From: Myxocyprinus asiaticus
Lineage: Eukaryota; Chordata; Actinopteri; Cypriniformes; Catostomidae
DNA: 64,000 nt
Reading direction: 5' to 3'
NCBI RefSeq assembly: GCF_019703515.2
Contig: NC_059348.1
Coordinates: 22,120,156-22,184,155 of the forward strand
This document shows, piece after piece, positions 12,466-25,466 of the stretch. Numbering within the stretch: the stretch's first letter is position 1; each line of letters opens with the position of its first letter. Made by a program: the position numbers and the translations under genes. The notes beneath the pieces were generated by a model that saw only the letters and a program-made list of their open reading frames with translations, searched no databases and was not told where the DNA came from.

Positions 12466-14669
12466 CATATATAGAAATTTCTATGACCTTTCAGATTTTA
12501 TTACTTTTACAGGCCTTGAAATCACAATAAAAAGTAGCATGATTTTTTTATTGCTTTATTTTTTTTAATTTTTTTTACATACCCCAGTGGGACTACAAAG
12601 TTAATTAATGCTGTAAAATAAATAAGAAATAAATAATTACATTCATGCTTTCAGAGTCCATAAAGTTTTTGAGTTCCTACCAAAGTCTTAAATTCTATTT
12701 AAAGTCTTAAATTCTAATCTTCACCGGCAGCAAAACATTGCTTCAGCATGCTATTTGGAAAGGCCTTCACTCTTTGGTGTGTTCCCACACTCTACTGAGA
12801 AGAGCAGTTGGTGACATGACTGTGATAAAGTTGTAAAAGAAGAATTTGAGGGCACTGGTGTGTATGTGAGAGGTCAAGTGTGACAGACGCCACAAACTCC
12901 TGTGACTCCTGTTGTCTATTTTTTTCTCTGTGGATAGTTGGGCAAGTAGATGTAAAGATCAGAGTTGATTTTGCCTTGAAAGAGCTTTTATCAGGCTCTA
13001 TTCTCCACTCCCCACACATTTTAAGAGTTGCAAGTCTATACTGGTGAATGATTAACAAGAACAGGAAGGTAAAGGTTCAGATTTTGCACAGTTTTGAGAG
13101 AAATGGTCTCAGTTCTCTCAGGAACACCCCCAGGAGGTCACAGCTTTTCATGCTAAACAAAGCGAGACAGACATGCTATTTTTACACCCTGTTCCCTTCC
13201 AAACTTTCCACCTTTAGAAAACCTAGGTTACGGTTACAGCGGCTCCCAAAGTTGAGCAACGAACCTATTGTGCAACCCTCACTTTGCTTTTTGTACTGAG
13301 ATACTGCACATGGGTGAAAGAGCCAAAATTAGTCATTTTGCAGGGTTATGTGTAAAATGGCCCAGCTTTTATAAAAAATTATCTCAGCAAACTGACGGAG
13401 CCACTAGTCACAAGCCAATTTTCACACTCCCCAATAACATCTGGAGTTATGAGGAAGACAGTCATTTCAACATGAGCGTAGACATAACTTTACTACTGAC
13501 AACAAAACTTATAATTTTCTTCTGTCACCTTTGATAAATGGTGTAGTCTCTCCTGAACTTGCTTGGCCAGAAAACATCTTGAAAACTAAGACAGTATAAG
13601 GGGAGAGATAAAGACAACTGGAAAAACGGGTTGCCTGGCCTGAGACTTCATGCTGCCTCACAGTATGGTCTCTCTCACCGCATATCAGTGGTAGCTAGGG
13701 GACATTTGACCGCCTTCTATTCAAAGTTCCCTAAAAAACAAAAAACTCAAAGGAGGGCTCTCAACAGATGGGGCAATTTACCAAAGAGGTAGCTAACAGA
13801 TGCAAGCCAAGATGAGATTGAAGTATTGTTTTTGGTTTAAAAAGTGACAATAAAAGGACAAAAGAGCCGGCAAAAGTGTCGTGGGAGGAGGTGAAGAAAT
13901 CTTTCACAATGGTGGAGTACAATACCCCAAACTTTCCAAAGGGTCAAATTTAAGAAAGAATACTTTAATTAGCCTACTCATTCAAGTATATTTCAGTCAA
14001 ATGACCAATATTAAAGGAAGGTTAGGTATCTTCTTTACATTCACTATTTCATTGTTTTTTGTTGAACAAGGAAAATAAGAGCATGTAACTTTGGTTTCAA
14101 CATTTGTTAATTTTACTTACCCATAACAATAAAATTCAGAAAATATCCAAAAGGTGAAATATGAATCCTTTTCTTATATCCCAAAAGCTTACTTCTATCC
14201 TTCACTGTTATTCCCAAGAGCGATCACCACAATATTAAAATCCTTGTGCACGTAATATCCAGGTGGGGAGGTCCTTGTTAATGGCTTCAAGTGGAACAGA
14301 AAACAAAAAGCCCACTTTTTCCCCTAAAATTCAATCCAGTAGGAGTGTATAATTGAAGTTGTAGGAGTCTATTCTTTCTCAAGGGTTCTTAAATGTTAAC
14401 TTGTGTCTGTATGTTCCCCACCAGAGTGGTAAACTCTTGTTGATTTTAGAGAGGGTTGATCATAGTCCTTTCTGTGGGAAGCCTCCTCACACTCTGAACA
14501 GTGACCAAGGCGTCAGTCTGGGTGGAGCCAGTGTGATGTCAGGACAGGGGAGTTGAGTGCTTTCCTCACAACTAGATGGGTGTTGTTGTATTTTTACTCA
14601 CCTGTGTGCAAAGGTTCTACGTGATTGCCTGTGTGTTCTCTGACTCATCAGGAAACTTGGCGGGATGTA
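12464..14669. other. Non-coding stretch
   Basis: No gene supported. The 12480-12720 part has words of a fish AT-rich repeat (tttttacag, cttaaattctatttaaag). The rest looks single-copy; short ORFs (13048-13299, 13268-13534) have no domain and no good start context. Confidence 0.45.
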
Positions 14670-16260
14670 CAGTTGAAAACAGAAGTTTACATATACTTAG
14701 GTTGAAGTCAATAAAACTCATTTTTTAACTACTCCACAGATTTAATATTAGCAAACTATAGTTTTGACAAGTCTTTTAGAAAATCTACTTTGTTCATGAC
14801 ATGAGTAATTTTTCCAACAATTGTTTACAGACACACTGTTTCACTTTTAACTGACTATATCAAAATTCCAGTAGGTTTACATACACTAAGTTAACTGGGC
14901 CTTTAAGCAGCTTGGAAAATTCCAGAAAATGATGTCAAACATTTAGACAATTAGCCAATTACCTTCTGATAGGAGGTGTACTGAATTGGAGGTGTACCTG
15001 TGGATGTATGTTGAGGCCTACCTTCAAGCTCAGTGCCTCTTTGCTTGATATCATTGGAAAATGAAAGCCAAGACCTCAGAAAAAAACTGTGGAACTCCAC
15101 AAGTCTGGTTCATCATTAGGAGCAATTTCCAAACGCCTGAAGGTACCACGTTCATCTGTACAAAGGACATGGGACCATGCAGCCATCATACCGCTCAAGA
15201 AAGAGACGCATTCTGTCTCCAAGAGATGAACGTAGTTTGGTGCAAAAAGTGCAAATCAATCCCAGAACAACAACAAAGGACCTTGTGAAGATGCTGGAAG
15301 TGAAGTATCCATATCAACAGTAAAACGAGTCCTATATCGACGCAACCTGAAAGGCTGCTCAGCAAGGAAGAAGCCGCTGCTCCAAAACCGCCATAAAAAA
15401 GCCAGACTACAGTTTGCAAGTGCACATGGGGACAAAGATCTTACTTTTTGGAGAAATGTCCTCAGGTCTAATAAAACAAAAATTGAGCTGTTTGGCTATA
15501 ATGACCATCATTATATTTGTAGGAAAAAGGGTAAGGCTTGAAAGCCGATGAACACTATCCAAACCGTGAAGCATGGAGGTGGCAGCATCATGTTGTGGGG
15601 GTGCTTTGCTGCAGGAGGGAGGTGCACTTCACAAAATAGATGGCATCATGAGGAAGGAAATTTATGTGGATTTATTGAAGCAACATCAAGACATCAGCCA
15701 GGATGTTAAAGCTCGGTTGCAAATGGGTCTTCCAAATGGACAATGACCTCAAGCATACCTCCAAAGTTGTGGCAAAATGGCTTAAGGACAACAAAGTCAA
15801 GGTATTAGAGTGGCCATCACAAAGCTCTGACCTCAATCCAATAGAAAATTTGGGGGCAGAACTGAAAAAGCGTGTCCGAGCAAGGAGGCCTACACACCTG
15901 AGTCAGTTACACCAGTTCTGTCTGGAAGAATGGGCAAAAATTCCAGCAACTTATTGTGAAAAGCTTGTGGAAGGCTACCCAAAACATTTGACCCAAGTTA
16001 AACAATTTAAAGGCAATGCTACCAGATACTAACAAAGTGCATGTAAACTTATTACCCACTGGGAATGTGATGAAAGAAATAAAAGCTGAAATAAATCATT
16101 CTCTCTACTACTATTCTGACATTTCACATTCTTAAAATAAAGTAGTGATCTTAACTGACTTAAGGCAGGGAATGTTTTCTACGATTAAATGTCAAGAACC
16201 GTGAAAAACGGAGTTTAAATGTATCTGGCTAAGGTGTATGTAAACTTCTGACTTCAACTG
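14670..16260 (+). mobile_element. Tc1/mariner transposon, Sleeping-Beauty-type, full length
   Basis: A 1591-bp element flanked by TA (14668-14669 and 16261-16262). Outer ends: cagttgaaaacagaagttta on the left, taaacttctgacttcaactg on the right. Inner direct repeats lie about 200 bp inside each end (gtaggtttacatacactaag near 14871-14890; gcatgtaaacttattaccca near 16039-16058). This is the IR/DR layout of the salmonid/cyprinid Tc1 group that includes Sleeping Beauty. Both ends are present, but the transposase is dead, so the copy could move only in trans. Confidence 0.93.
15053..16032 (+). pseudogene. Tc1 transposase (dead copy)
   Basis: Cut-and-paste DDE transposase of about 340 residues in intact relatives. 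The start codon position reads ATT (15053). The N-terminal paired-type DNA-binding region is frameshifted, but SGSSLGAISKRLKVPRSS is still visible. Near 15458 the usual L-W-S-D-E-T-K reads L-R-S-N-K-T-K, so the first catalytic Asp is lost. Stops follow near 15538. The last open frame (15703-16032) keeps the second Asp (Q-M-D-N-D-L-K-H) and the Glu (L-N-P-I-E-N), ending FKGNATRY. It is a fossil with one catalytic residue replaced. Confidence 0.9.
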
Positions 16261-16261
16261 T

Positions 16262-16854
16262 AAATGTTCATTTTTAATCATGTTACGAGGGAACTATGAT
16301 TTTATATGATGTCCTGCTGTCAAAATTTAGGTAATTTATTACAGTGTGGTGCCTCTGAAACCACTGCTTTAAATATGGTCAACAGTTCAATAATTGTAAC
16401 CAAAATGTAATAAAAGCCTCAAGACCAAACAAAAAGCCAACTAGATGCATGTAAATGCATATAAAAACAGGTTTACATTTTGTAAAAGAAAGAAGCTTTT
16501 TTGTTTTTATTATAGTACAGCATTTTCTTATGTACAGTTTCTTATGCATAACTGATCAAGAATAGAGTGTTAAAATGGCATTATAAAAAAAATAAAATAA
16601 AGCCTATGCATTTTATTGAATTCAACACAGAGGTTCTGCTACAAACAATTAATGCAAACAATTATCCATCACACTTGTTTTCATTTCCCAGAATATAGAC
16701 GTATGTAATTAAATTTTTAGATTTCACATTTCCTTATCAATATTTGACATTGCTATCAGCAGTATTTACAGTATATTTTCAACATACATTCATCATTAGA
16801 ACATTTTCAGGTTAACGCAATATCGTGGTGTAGAACTGTGCAATTCATCAAAAC
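16262..16854. other. AT-rich DNA, probable left half of an interrupted element
   Basis: No ORF. The part just before 16847 (acgcaatatcgtggtgtagaa) and the part after 17852 look like two halves of one hAT-like element. Its right end would be 'ctgcacagcccta' near 18193-18205, and the 16855-17843 hAT would sit inside it. I cannot find the matching left end. Confidence 0.35.
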
Positions 16855-17843
16855 TAGGGGTGTAAACTGGACATCTCATCACGATACAATCTTGAATTGA
16901 TTCTCTTATTCGATATTTGCCGATACTTCAAAGTCTGCCACGATATGATTCGATTCAGGGGCCTGCGATCTATATTCCAATATTATGTGCCTATTTTACA
17001 CAATCAATTACATATTTTTTTTGCTCTCAAATGAAAACCAAAATATAATTTTATTATTTTATTCAGCTCTCTGTATCCACATTGGGACATCCACAACAAA
17101 ATAAGGTACTTTAGATGTTGAAAAAAACTTATACAGATAGCTAATATAATAAAAAAAGTCACAGTACGTGATCATCACACGTTTGATGACAGCTATCCGT
17201 GCTATCCAGTTTTCTTGGCTACAACTTCCACAGCTGTAAGGAAAAATACTGTTACAGTTAACTGGGATAAATTTTAGTAAGGGTGTTGATGTGTAAATGT
17301 GTAATGTCTTATAACTGATGCTAGTGCTGGGCAGCAGGTGATTTCTCTTTCCCTCATTAGTGCTGTTCAGAATGTCAGCATTGTCAAGACGTTTCACATG
17401 ATGGTTGAACTGCATCATGGTACTTTAAAATAGAAAATTATCATGTAAAATTCAGATGGGTCGCATGTGCAACGATATCGATGGAAGCCCAAATTAAATC
17501 ACACATGTGAGCCATTCTGCATTTGTCACGAGAGCTCACATTTTAAAGAGTGCCCGGTTGATGTGCTTGCACGGATAGCAAGCACAATTTGGCTTCAAAG
17601 ACCCTGCATACATCCGTGTCAAACATGAAAAGCAAATTTAGCACACAAAGTCAAATGAATGTAATAAGGTTGTTTCATTGCCTGATGGAAATGCATATGG
17701 ACGTGGCTGACATGAGAGTATTAAAATAAAGGTACATCTTAAAAAAATGTCTATATCGATATTTACGCATTGTATCGATAACATTGGATCGTTGGTCATT
17801 GGCTCAATGCATCGATTCAGATCGATGGATCATTACACCCCTA
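16855..17843. mobile_element. Non-autonomous hAT element with perfect 8-bp TSD
   Basis: 989 bp. Left end taggggtgtaaactgg, right end ggatcattacacccct followed by a (tacaccccta at 17834-17843). The inverted ends share TAGGGGTGTAA. It is flanked by identical 8-bp direct repeats atcaaaac at 16847-16854 and 17844-17851, the TSD length of hAT transposons. The subterminal parts are rich in 'atcgat' and 'cgatacaat' words. No transposase is present (the 17059-17418 minus open frame has no hAT motif), so it must have been mobilised in trans. Confidence 0.9.
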
Positions 17844-17851
17844 ATCAAAAC

Positions 17852-18538
17852 CGCAATAAAATGAACATGTGCAATTTCTAAATTGCATCAAGCTGGAATT
17901 TTCATTATTATTTTACTCAGAATTATGTGCTGTTTAATTTGCCATTCTGATTGATGCACATCTTGATGAGCACACTGACGAGATCTCACCAATCAGAATG
18001 CAGTGCACAAAAAAGGTTACAGTGAAAACAGAAAATAAATCAGGAAGGTAAATAAAGAATAATAAATAAATAAATAAATAAATAAAACACTTGCCAAAAT
18101 CACAATTAAAATCAAAATCACAATATCTGTATAAAAAAATACAGATAAAACATAAATAAATAAATCAATTGGGATATGTTTTCTTGCCCATACTGCACAG
18201 CCCTATTGTGGAGAACATCTAAGACGCAATTTTCAAAGGAGTTATTTTTTCTACAATCAGCCATAGTAATTCTACACTATTCTTGATCCATGAACACTCT
18301 GTGCAGACAGTGACATCCTAAAGGATACATTAAACCCATTCCCGGTCACTTCTCTCTTATTATCAGATGAACATTTCTGTGAGAGTTTTAGGCTCCTTTA
18401 GAGGAGAGATGTTGTGGACATTAGAGACTGCTTTTTAGAGCATAATTACACTTATATCCACAAGGGTCCCATTGCTCTGCCTCCCCTGGAGAAAACTCCT
18501 GCAAACTGTATCTGTGTGCCATCTTTGCTACTGTTAAC
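17852..18538. other. AT-rich DNA with (AAAT)n run and hAT right end
   Basis: A run of aataaataaat sits at about 18058-18087. The phrase gcccatactgcacagcccta (about 18186-18205) is a right terminus of a hAT-type element. The remainder to 18530 appears single-copy. Confidence 0.4.
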
Positions 18539-19328
18539 TAGGGCTGCACAATTAAATCAAATTTAAAAAGAAATCAAGATTGCATTAACTAATTGTTAAA
18601 AGTGTCAATTACAATATTCCATTTAGATCTGCTCCGATAGCATCAAAATGTATCTCCCTTCCTGATTTTCTGTAACATTCTTTTTTGCAGCGATTGAGCA
18701 TTGTAACCAATCATGGACATATTATCATGTGCATGAATTGCAGCCTTCAAGTGTTGTCACGTTGCTTGCTCATTGTTTATAATTGGTTCAAAATTTGAAG
18801 TAACAGTTCTGGTTTTCATGCAGCCAAGAAAGTCACTGAGCACGTTTACATGCACAATGTTACACCTGGATGCTTAGTAAGCCGTCAACATGTAAAGTTA
18901 TGTAAATGCTTTAAACCATATTCTTTAACAAGGTCATAAATGGTTTAAGCAAAAACACACCTAGATTTTCGCCCATTACAGCGATTTCGTGTTGCATGTA
19001 AACACAATGTTATGGCATCTTTAGAAAAACACAATAATTTAAAATGTCATGTAAACACGGTTTTCTTGCGTTGTTGAGTTTTTAGAATGTGCAGATTTTT
19101 GATAGTTTTCTGCATATTGCTGTGCAAGTAAACACAATCTGAAGTTGACCATTTAGTCTTGATTTATTGGTGTATAAAACAGCATTGAAGTAATCCAGGA
19201 CAGCTTGTTCTAAGCTTGTTTTGGATGTGTTTTAATGTAAATTCCATTAATCAGAATTTAAAATTGTGATTACGATAACGAGGGAAATAATTGATGATTA
19301 TGATTTTTGTGATAATCGTGCAGCCGTG
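18539..19328. mobile_element. Non-autonomous hAT element with 8-bp TSD
   Basis: 790 bp. Left end tagggctgcacaattaaatc; right end ataatcgtgcagccgtg, which is the left end's complement with two changes in the outermost bases. Flanking octamers are ctgttaac (18531-18538) and ctgtaaac (19329-19336), 7 of 8 matching. The interior around 18840-19150 contains 'gcacgtttacatgcacaatg' and 'gtgtttacatg'-like words, probably a second nested MITE. No ORF. Confidence 0.82.
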
Positions 19329-19336
19329 CTGTAAAC

Positions 19337-20032
19337 TATGGCATTTGTTGTAGATCACTGAGGGAAAGCTGTTCCTCTTCATCCTTCTTGTGTGATGTGG
19401 ATGTGGGTAGAGGGAACCATGGGGTGACTGTAGAAAGAGGTTAAGAATGCCTCACTGCAACTGTTGCCCTTCCTGCCCCACTTTTTCTTGAGCCATCTCA
19501 TGCCAAGATAAAAGAAAGACTAAAATAGCCCGCAAGCTAAAGCCTGGCCCCATGTCCCATTAATTTCGGTGGCGGAGCGGCTGAAACAGCTTTAGCATTT
19601 ACGATGAAGTCGTTAGTGCAGGCTGAGAGCCCAGCACAGCTGTCAATGACTTAATATCCACCAGCACCCTCCCAGTAATTTAAATCAATTTACTGACATG
19701 TTATCCAAGATTCAAGCATAGAGATGGGATACTCTACAAATAGGGCAACACAAATGAGACAATAGAAAAGGGCAACAGATCATTGGAAAAGTTCCCAAAG
19801 CTTCTCACCTAAGGTCGGTTTAATAATCTGGATTTCTATATAACAGTAATAGTTAAGACCAAATAAATTACTGAATAACAACACAAATGATCAATTCATA
19901 ACTTCACTGAACAATGATTCTCTAAAATGATTACCCTCTCTCCAAAACGTTCTTTCTGCAACTTTGAAACTTAGACATTTTGTAGCAGTAAAGAGAGAGA
20001 TGCCATACTTCTTTACAGCAGTGAGTTATTAA
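19337..20032. other. Likely single-copy DNA with a candidate conserved non-coding element
   Basis: The block at about 19505-19715 is compositionally balanced, free of repeat words and stop-dense in all frames. It contains AT-rich homeobox-like cores (attaattt, taatttaaatcaattta) amid GC-richer sequence, the texture of vertebrate conserved non-coding elements. Conservation itself cannot be seen from one sequence. Confidence 0.35.
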
Positions 20033-20100
20033 CAGGGTTCCCACTCTTTTCAAGGCACAATTTTCCAGGACATTTCCAGGACATTTTATGTGCCACGCGG
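20033..20100. repeat. hAT-like left end ('cagggttcccac')
   Basis: Cagggttcccactcttttca followed by 'ttttccaggacatttccagg' is a terminus found in many fish repeats. A matching right end (gtgggaaccctg) is not present downstream, so this is a truncated copy of unknown extent. Confidence 0.4.
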
Positions 20101-20710
20101 TTGTAATATTTAAACAAAAACACACAAGAGGTCATTCGAATTTTGGTTATTAGAGGATTATTTTTTCAAAATTCTATATTCGACATTTTAATTAAATTTT
20201 ATCATCAAAACTGTGTCTAATCAAATTAATTTAAAATTTGAATCAACTGAAAATATAATTATTTTAATTAATTAAAATTTTTACCATAACATTGCATTAT
20301 TTTCATCAAATGAACTGCTTTTCTACAAAATCCTCACAGCATAATCCAAAACAACACTGGAGATATGCACAAGTGCTGCACAACAGAACATCACAGACGT
20401 GAGATATTGCTTTATTACATTATTATTATTAAACAACATTAAAAAAAATTTCCCCCCATTTCACATGCCCATTAAAACGAGCTTTGATTTTAGTGTTTCT
20501 GTGTGTTTTTGACAGCAGTTTCTCACCTCCAGGTAAGCAGTTTGCTACATGGCATATAAAAAAAAGCAATGATTTCATTGAAATAAATATGTAGTCTGTA
20601 TGTGTTGCACACTTCAGAGTGCTCTGCTCACTGTCATCTACTACACACACACAGAGCATGTGATGCTCATGATGAGGGTGTTTTCAGCATACGAGCGGCC
20701 GGCTTCACAC
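20101..20710. other. AT-rich non-coding stretch
   Basis: Very AT-rich (ttaattaattaaaatt near 20265-20280); no ORF or element ends recognised. Confidence 0.4.
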
Positions 20711-21556
20711 CAGTGTTAATTTTTTCAGTTTTTTGTTTTGCCGAAAATGTCCTTATTGTCAATGTCAATATTTCGTCATGTCATATTCATAAATTTTAGT
20801 CAGTTTTACTCTGACGAAAATGACATATAATTTTAGTCAACGAAAATTATATTGTTTAGCTGATGATGATGACAAAAAGTGTCAAACTGTAACAGACCAA
20901 ACTTTAATCAAATATTCAAACATTTAAAAAAAAAATAATTAAAACATTTTCTAATGTAAACGTATCAAAAATATACATACTGTCCATGTTGTGAAAAACT
21001 TGAGCTCCTGAAATAATAATGTATAGATGGAAGTATTAGCTACTTAGTTAGCCTGTATTCTGAATTCTTCATGCTTTAGAGACTTATTCATTTTCTGTGA
21101 AAGGATATTACATCGCGTGTAGTGTGTTTCTACGGAAACAGCGTATTTAAAAATTACGCAAATTACGCATGTTCTGACTAGCGCATCATTTAGTTTAAGT
21201 TCACCTTTTAATTCACCTCACTGTGCAAATGTAAGTTGTTATATTACATATACAGTATGTTGTGGATATAGTGATTAAACCCATGTATAAATAGTTGAAT
21301 GAAGTATTTACCACGTTTTGAAGCGGTTCATTATGCCGGTGTTCAGTGCGTTCAACTCACGCAGCTCAAGCAGAGAAATCCCCAACATACTGGATTAACT
21401 ATTAGATGAATCTGTCCAATATCTTCTTCCATTTACATATTCTCGAGATGGTTCTTCTTCTGTTTATATCTTGCACTGTTAATAATTCGCAGTATCATTT
21501 TTATCTCGTCATATTTTCATCAACAGTATGCTTTATTGAAATTGTTTAATTATCGT
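20711..21556. mobile_element. MITE remnant ('cagtgttaattt...cgtca')
   Basis: The left side carries cagtgttaattttttcagtt and gacgaaaatgacat-type words, and the right side has 'cgtcatattttcatcaac'. Together they resemble the ends of a fish MITE built on gacgaaaa/ttttcgtc. The right terminus is lost where the SINE piece at 21557 begins. No ORF. Confidence 0.4.
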
Positions 21557-21645
21557 CATGTTGACTACCACCCCTGGAGTCGCGAGTTCGAATCCAGGGA
21601 GTTCTGAGTGACTCCAGCCAGGTCTCCTAAGCAACCAAATTGGAC
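21557..21645 (+). mobile_element. tRNA-derived SINE fragment
   Basis: Matches positions 52708-52792 of the full SINE copy at 52.7 kb nearly base for base, including box B (cgagttcgaatcc) and 'gactccagccaggtctccta'. It lacks both box A and the 3' two thirds, so it is truncated on both sides. Confidence 0.8.
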
Positions 21646-21991
21646 TGACTGTATATGTCATCTGTATTTGTTGTACACTACAGACATGACAAAGTACAAT
21701 GCATTGCAAACTTTTTGTGCGTGTTTTACAGTGTTATAGCGAATGCAATTGCAAATCCCGTGTTTTGCATTTTTATGCAAAAGAATTTGTAAAGTTGGCT
21801 TAATTTCAAATGGCAAAGTAATGTCTATTTGACATTTCATTTTCAACATCCCTAACAAACATGACAGCCATACTGAAAAAAAGCAAGAGTAAAGCTTCCA
21901 TTTGCCATTTGACTTCCTTATCTCACTCCCACCCTGCCAAAACTCAAATGAAATTGCAATTCTGTCAATCAGTCATTGTGGGTGGGATTTG

Positions 21992-22013
21992 TTTTTTTTT
22001 TTTTTTTTTTTTT
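21992..22013. repeat. Poly(T) run
   Basis: Twenty-two consecutive T. Confidence 0.95.
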
Positions 22014-22089
22014 GGAGTGGGGCATGTGTTTAGGAGCAGTGACAGAACAGGACGGCTCATGTTATGTCTTTTATAAATGTATATATATA

Positions 22090-22090
<1 letters not shown>

Positions 22091-22127
<37 letters not shown>
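22091..22127. repeat. (TG)n microsatellite at hAT insertion site
   Basis: TG run directly preceding the left hAT end at 22130. The right hAT end at 25069 is directly followed by a TA run, so the element sits inside a TG/TA-rich target. Confidence 0.95.
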
Positions 22128-22129
<2 letters not shown>

Positions 22130-22654
22130 TAGGGGTGTAACGGTTCAAATTTCTCACAGTTTGGTTTGTATCACGGTTTTAGGGTCAAGGTTTCATTATG
22201 GTTCAGTATTTGCTATGTTCAGAAAAAAAAAATATTACTTCAAAATCCAAAGAATACTCTATTTGGTAAACACTTCAACAGGTTTGCCCTTAATAAAAAC
22301 AATGGTTTTACAACAGTTACCATAGCTTAATCATGGTATTAGTAGTAAAACCATAGTAACCACAAAATCAACATGGTTACTGTCATGGTTACAATATATT
22401 TTAAAATCATGATTACTATATGAAAACTGCAGTATTAAACCATAAAAATATAAATGATTTCTGCTCAGATAGTTACTTCTGGTTCATGGTTACTACAATA
22501 TTACTATAGTAAAACCATGGTTAATTTTCATCAGGGTCCTTAACTAAAAAAAAAATTCTCTAAGTACTGAATCAACATTCAAAATGAATACCTAGACTTA
22601 CCTGGAATACCTAATGTCACATGCAACAACAAAGTGTATTTTAAACTTAACATA

Positions 22655-24257
<1,603 letters not shown>

Positions 24258-25084
24258 TATGTTCAACATTCAGAATCTCTACATCACTATAAAAGGAATA
24301 ACCTTGCTATTAAAATGGATACAAGAAGGGATGTTGTGATAATGTGGCTTGGGTATTTTAATCATACATGGAAATCCCACATACGGCATTGAACAGCGCT
24401 TTAGTTATTGTTTCATATCTGTCTGAATTAGCACTGAGTGCCTGCTTAAAAACGGAAGGGAGAGTTTTGCAGTTTCGGCTCACCTGCGGCTCTTTCTTCC
24501 TCCGGGTGATATCGGCGTAAATGATTAATCATGTATCGATGTATTACTATAACGGCATTTTAAAGCCATTAATCAAAGCGCATTATTGACGCTTGCATGC
24601 TCGATAGATTACAGCCATGCAAGGAAACTGGAAGAACTCACGTGCGCGTTTTAAACCCTCACTCGCATTTTTTACATAAATTACCAGTATACAGCACTCG
24701 TGTCGAGCGATGTCTGCAAACAGTGCCTGTTTTGTAAAGGTTTTTTGACCATCGCTGTTGTAATTGACTGCAAAAAGAAAATGTTTCCAGAAAGGAGAAA
24801 CACATGGGGCTTCTCTCTCAGCGAATCGTTTTCTCCACTTGCCATTTTCAACTACACACAACATGTGCAGAACTGTGATGTCATCAAGCTGACCCCCAGG
24901 AAACACAGGTGGAGCTTGTTGATCTACAGAGCCATACAGGTGCATTAGCGGAGGTTGTAACTGTGCCTGTATATTTGATGTGCCTTCACCAAACCTTGTG
25001 CTCCAGATGCGTCATTAAACTTGAGGTGAACTGCGGTGCCAATGCTTACCGAGAACTGTTACACCCCTAATATATATATTATAT

Positions 25085-25096
<12 letters not shown>

Positions 25097-25147
<51 letters not shown>
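25097..25147. repeat. (TA)n microsatellite
   Basis: Long ta run after the hAT right end. Confidence 0.95.
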
Positions 25148-25150
<3 letters not shown>

Positions 25151-25458
25151 AAAAATCCCTCATAGGGTAATAATGTTTATAAAATGAATAGTTCAGACTG
25201 CTTTGAGTCGTGCCTAAGATCACCCATTTTAAAATCACTGTAATGTACAGATTCTCGTGTCTTCACTAGAAATTAGGGATGGGACTGTATATCGGATTTT
25301 GACATATTGTGAACCAAAATAATTAATAAAACCATATTGAGACAAAACTCTCTATTTCAAAATTTGCAACATTCTTTTCAGTCCACATGGAGTTCTTAAA
25401 CGAAAGTTCAGGAGGAGCTTGCTCATCTAATCTGCCAATTAACCTGCAGGCTGCTGAG

Positions 25459-25466
25459 TATATAAA
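25459..25466 (+). promoter_or_regulatory. TATA box candidate
   Basis: Tatataaa in a GC-richer context (gctgctgag upstream, ccgcagcttacc downstream), 70 bp inside the 3.8-kb insert, where an element promoter would be expected. Sequence match only. Confidence 0.35.

Noticed and set aside
24583..24945. 120-codon minus frame inside the 22-25 kb hAT element
   Set aside because: Lacks any hAT transposase motif; kept only as a note because the peptide may recur in other copies of the repeat.
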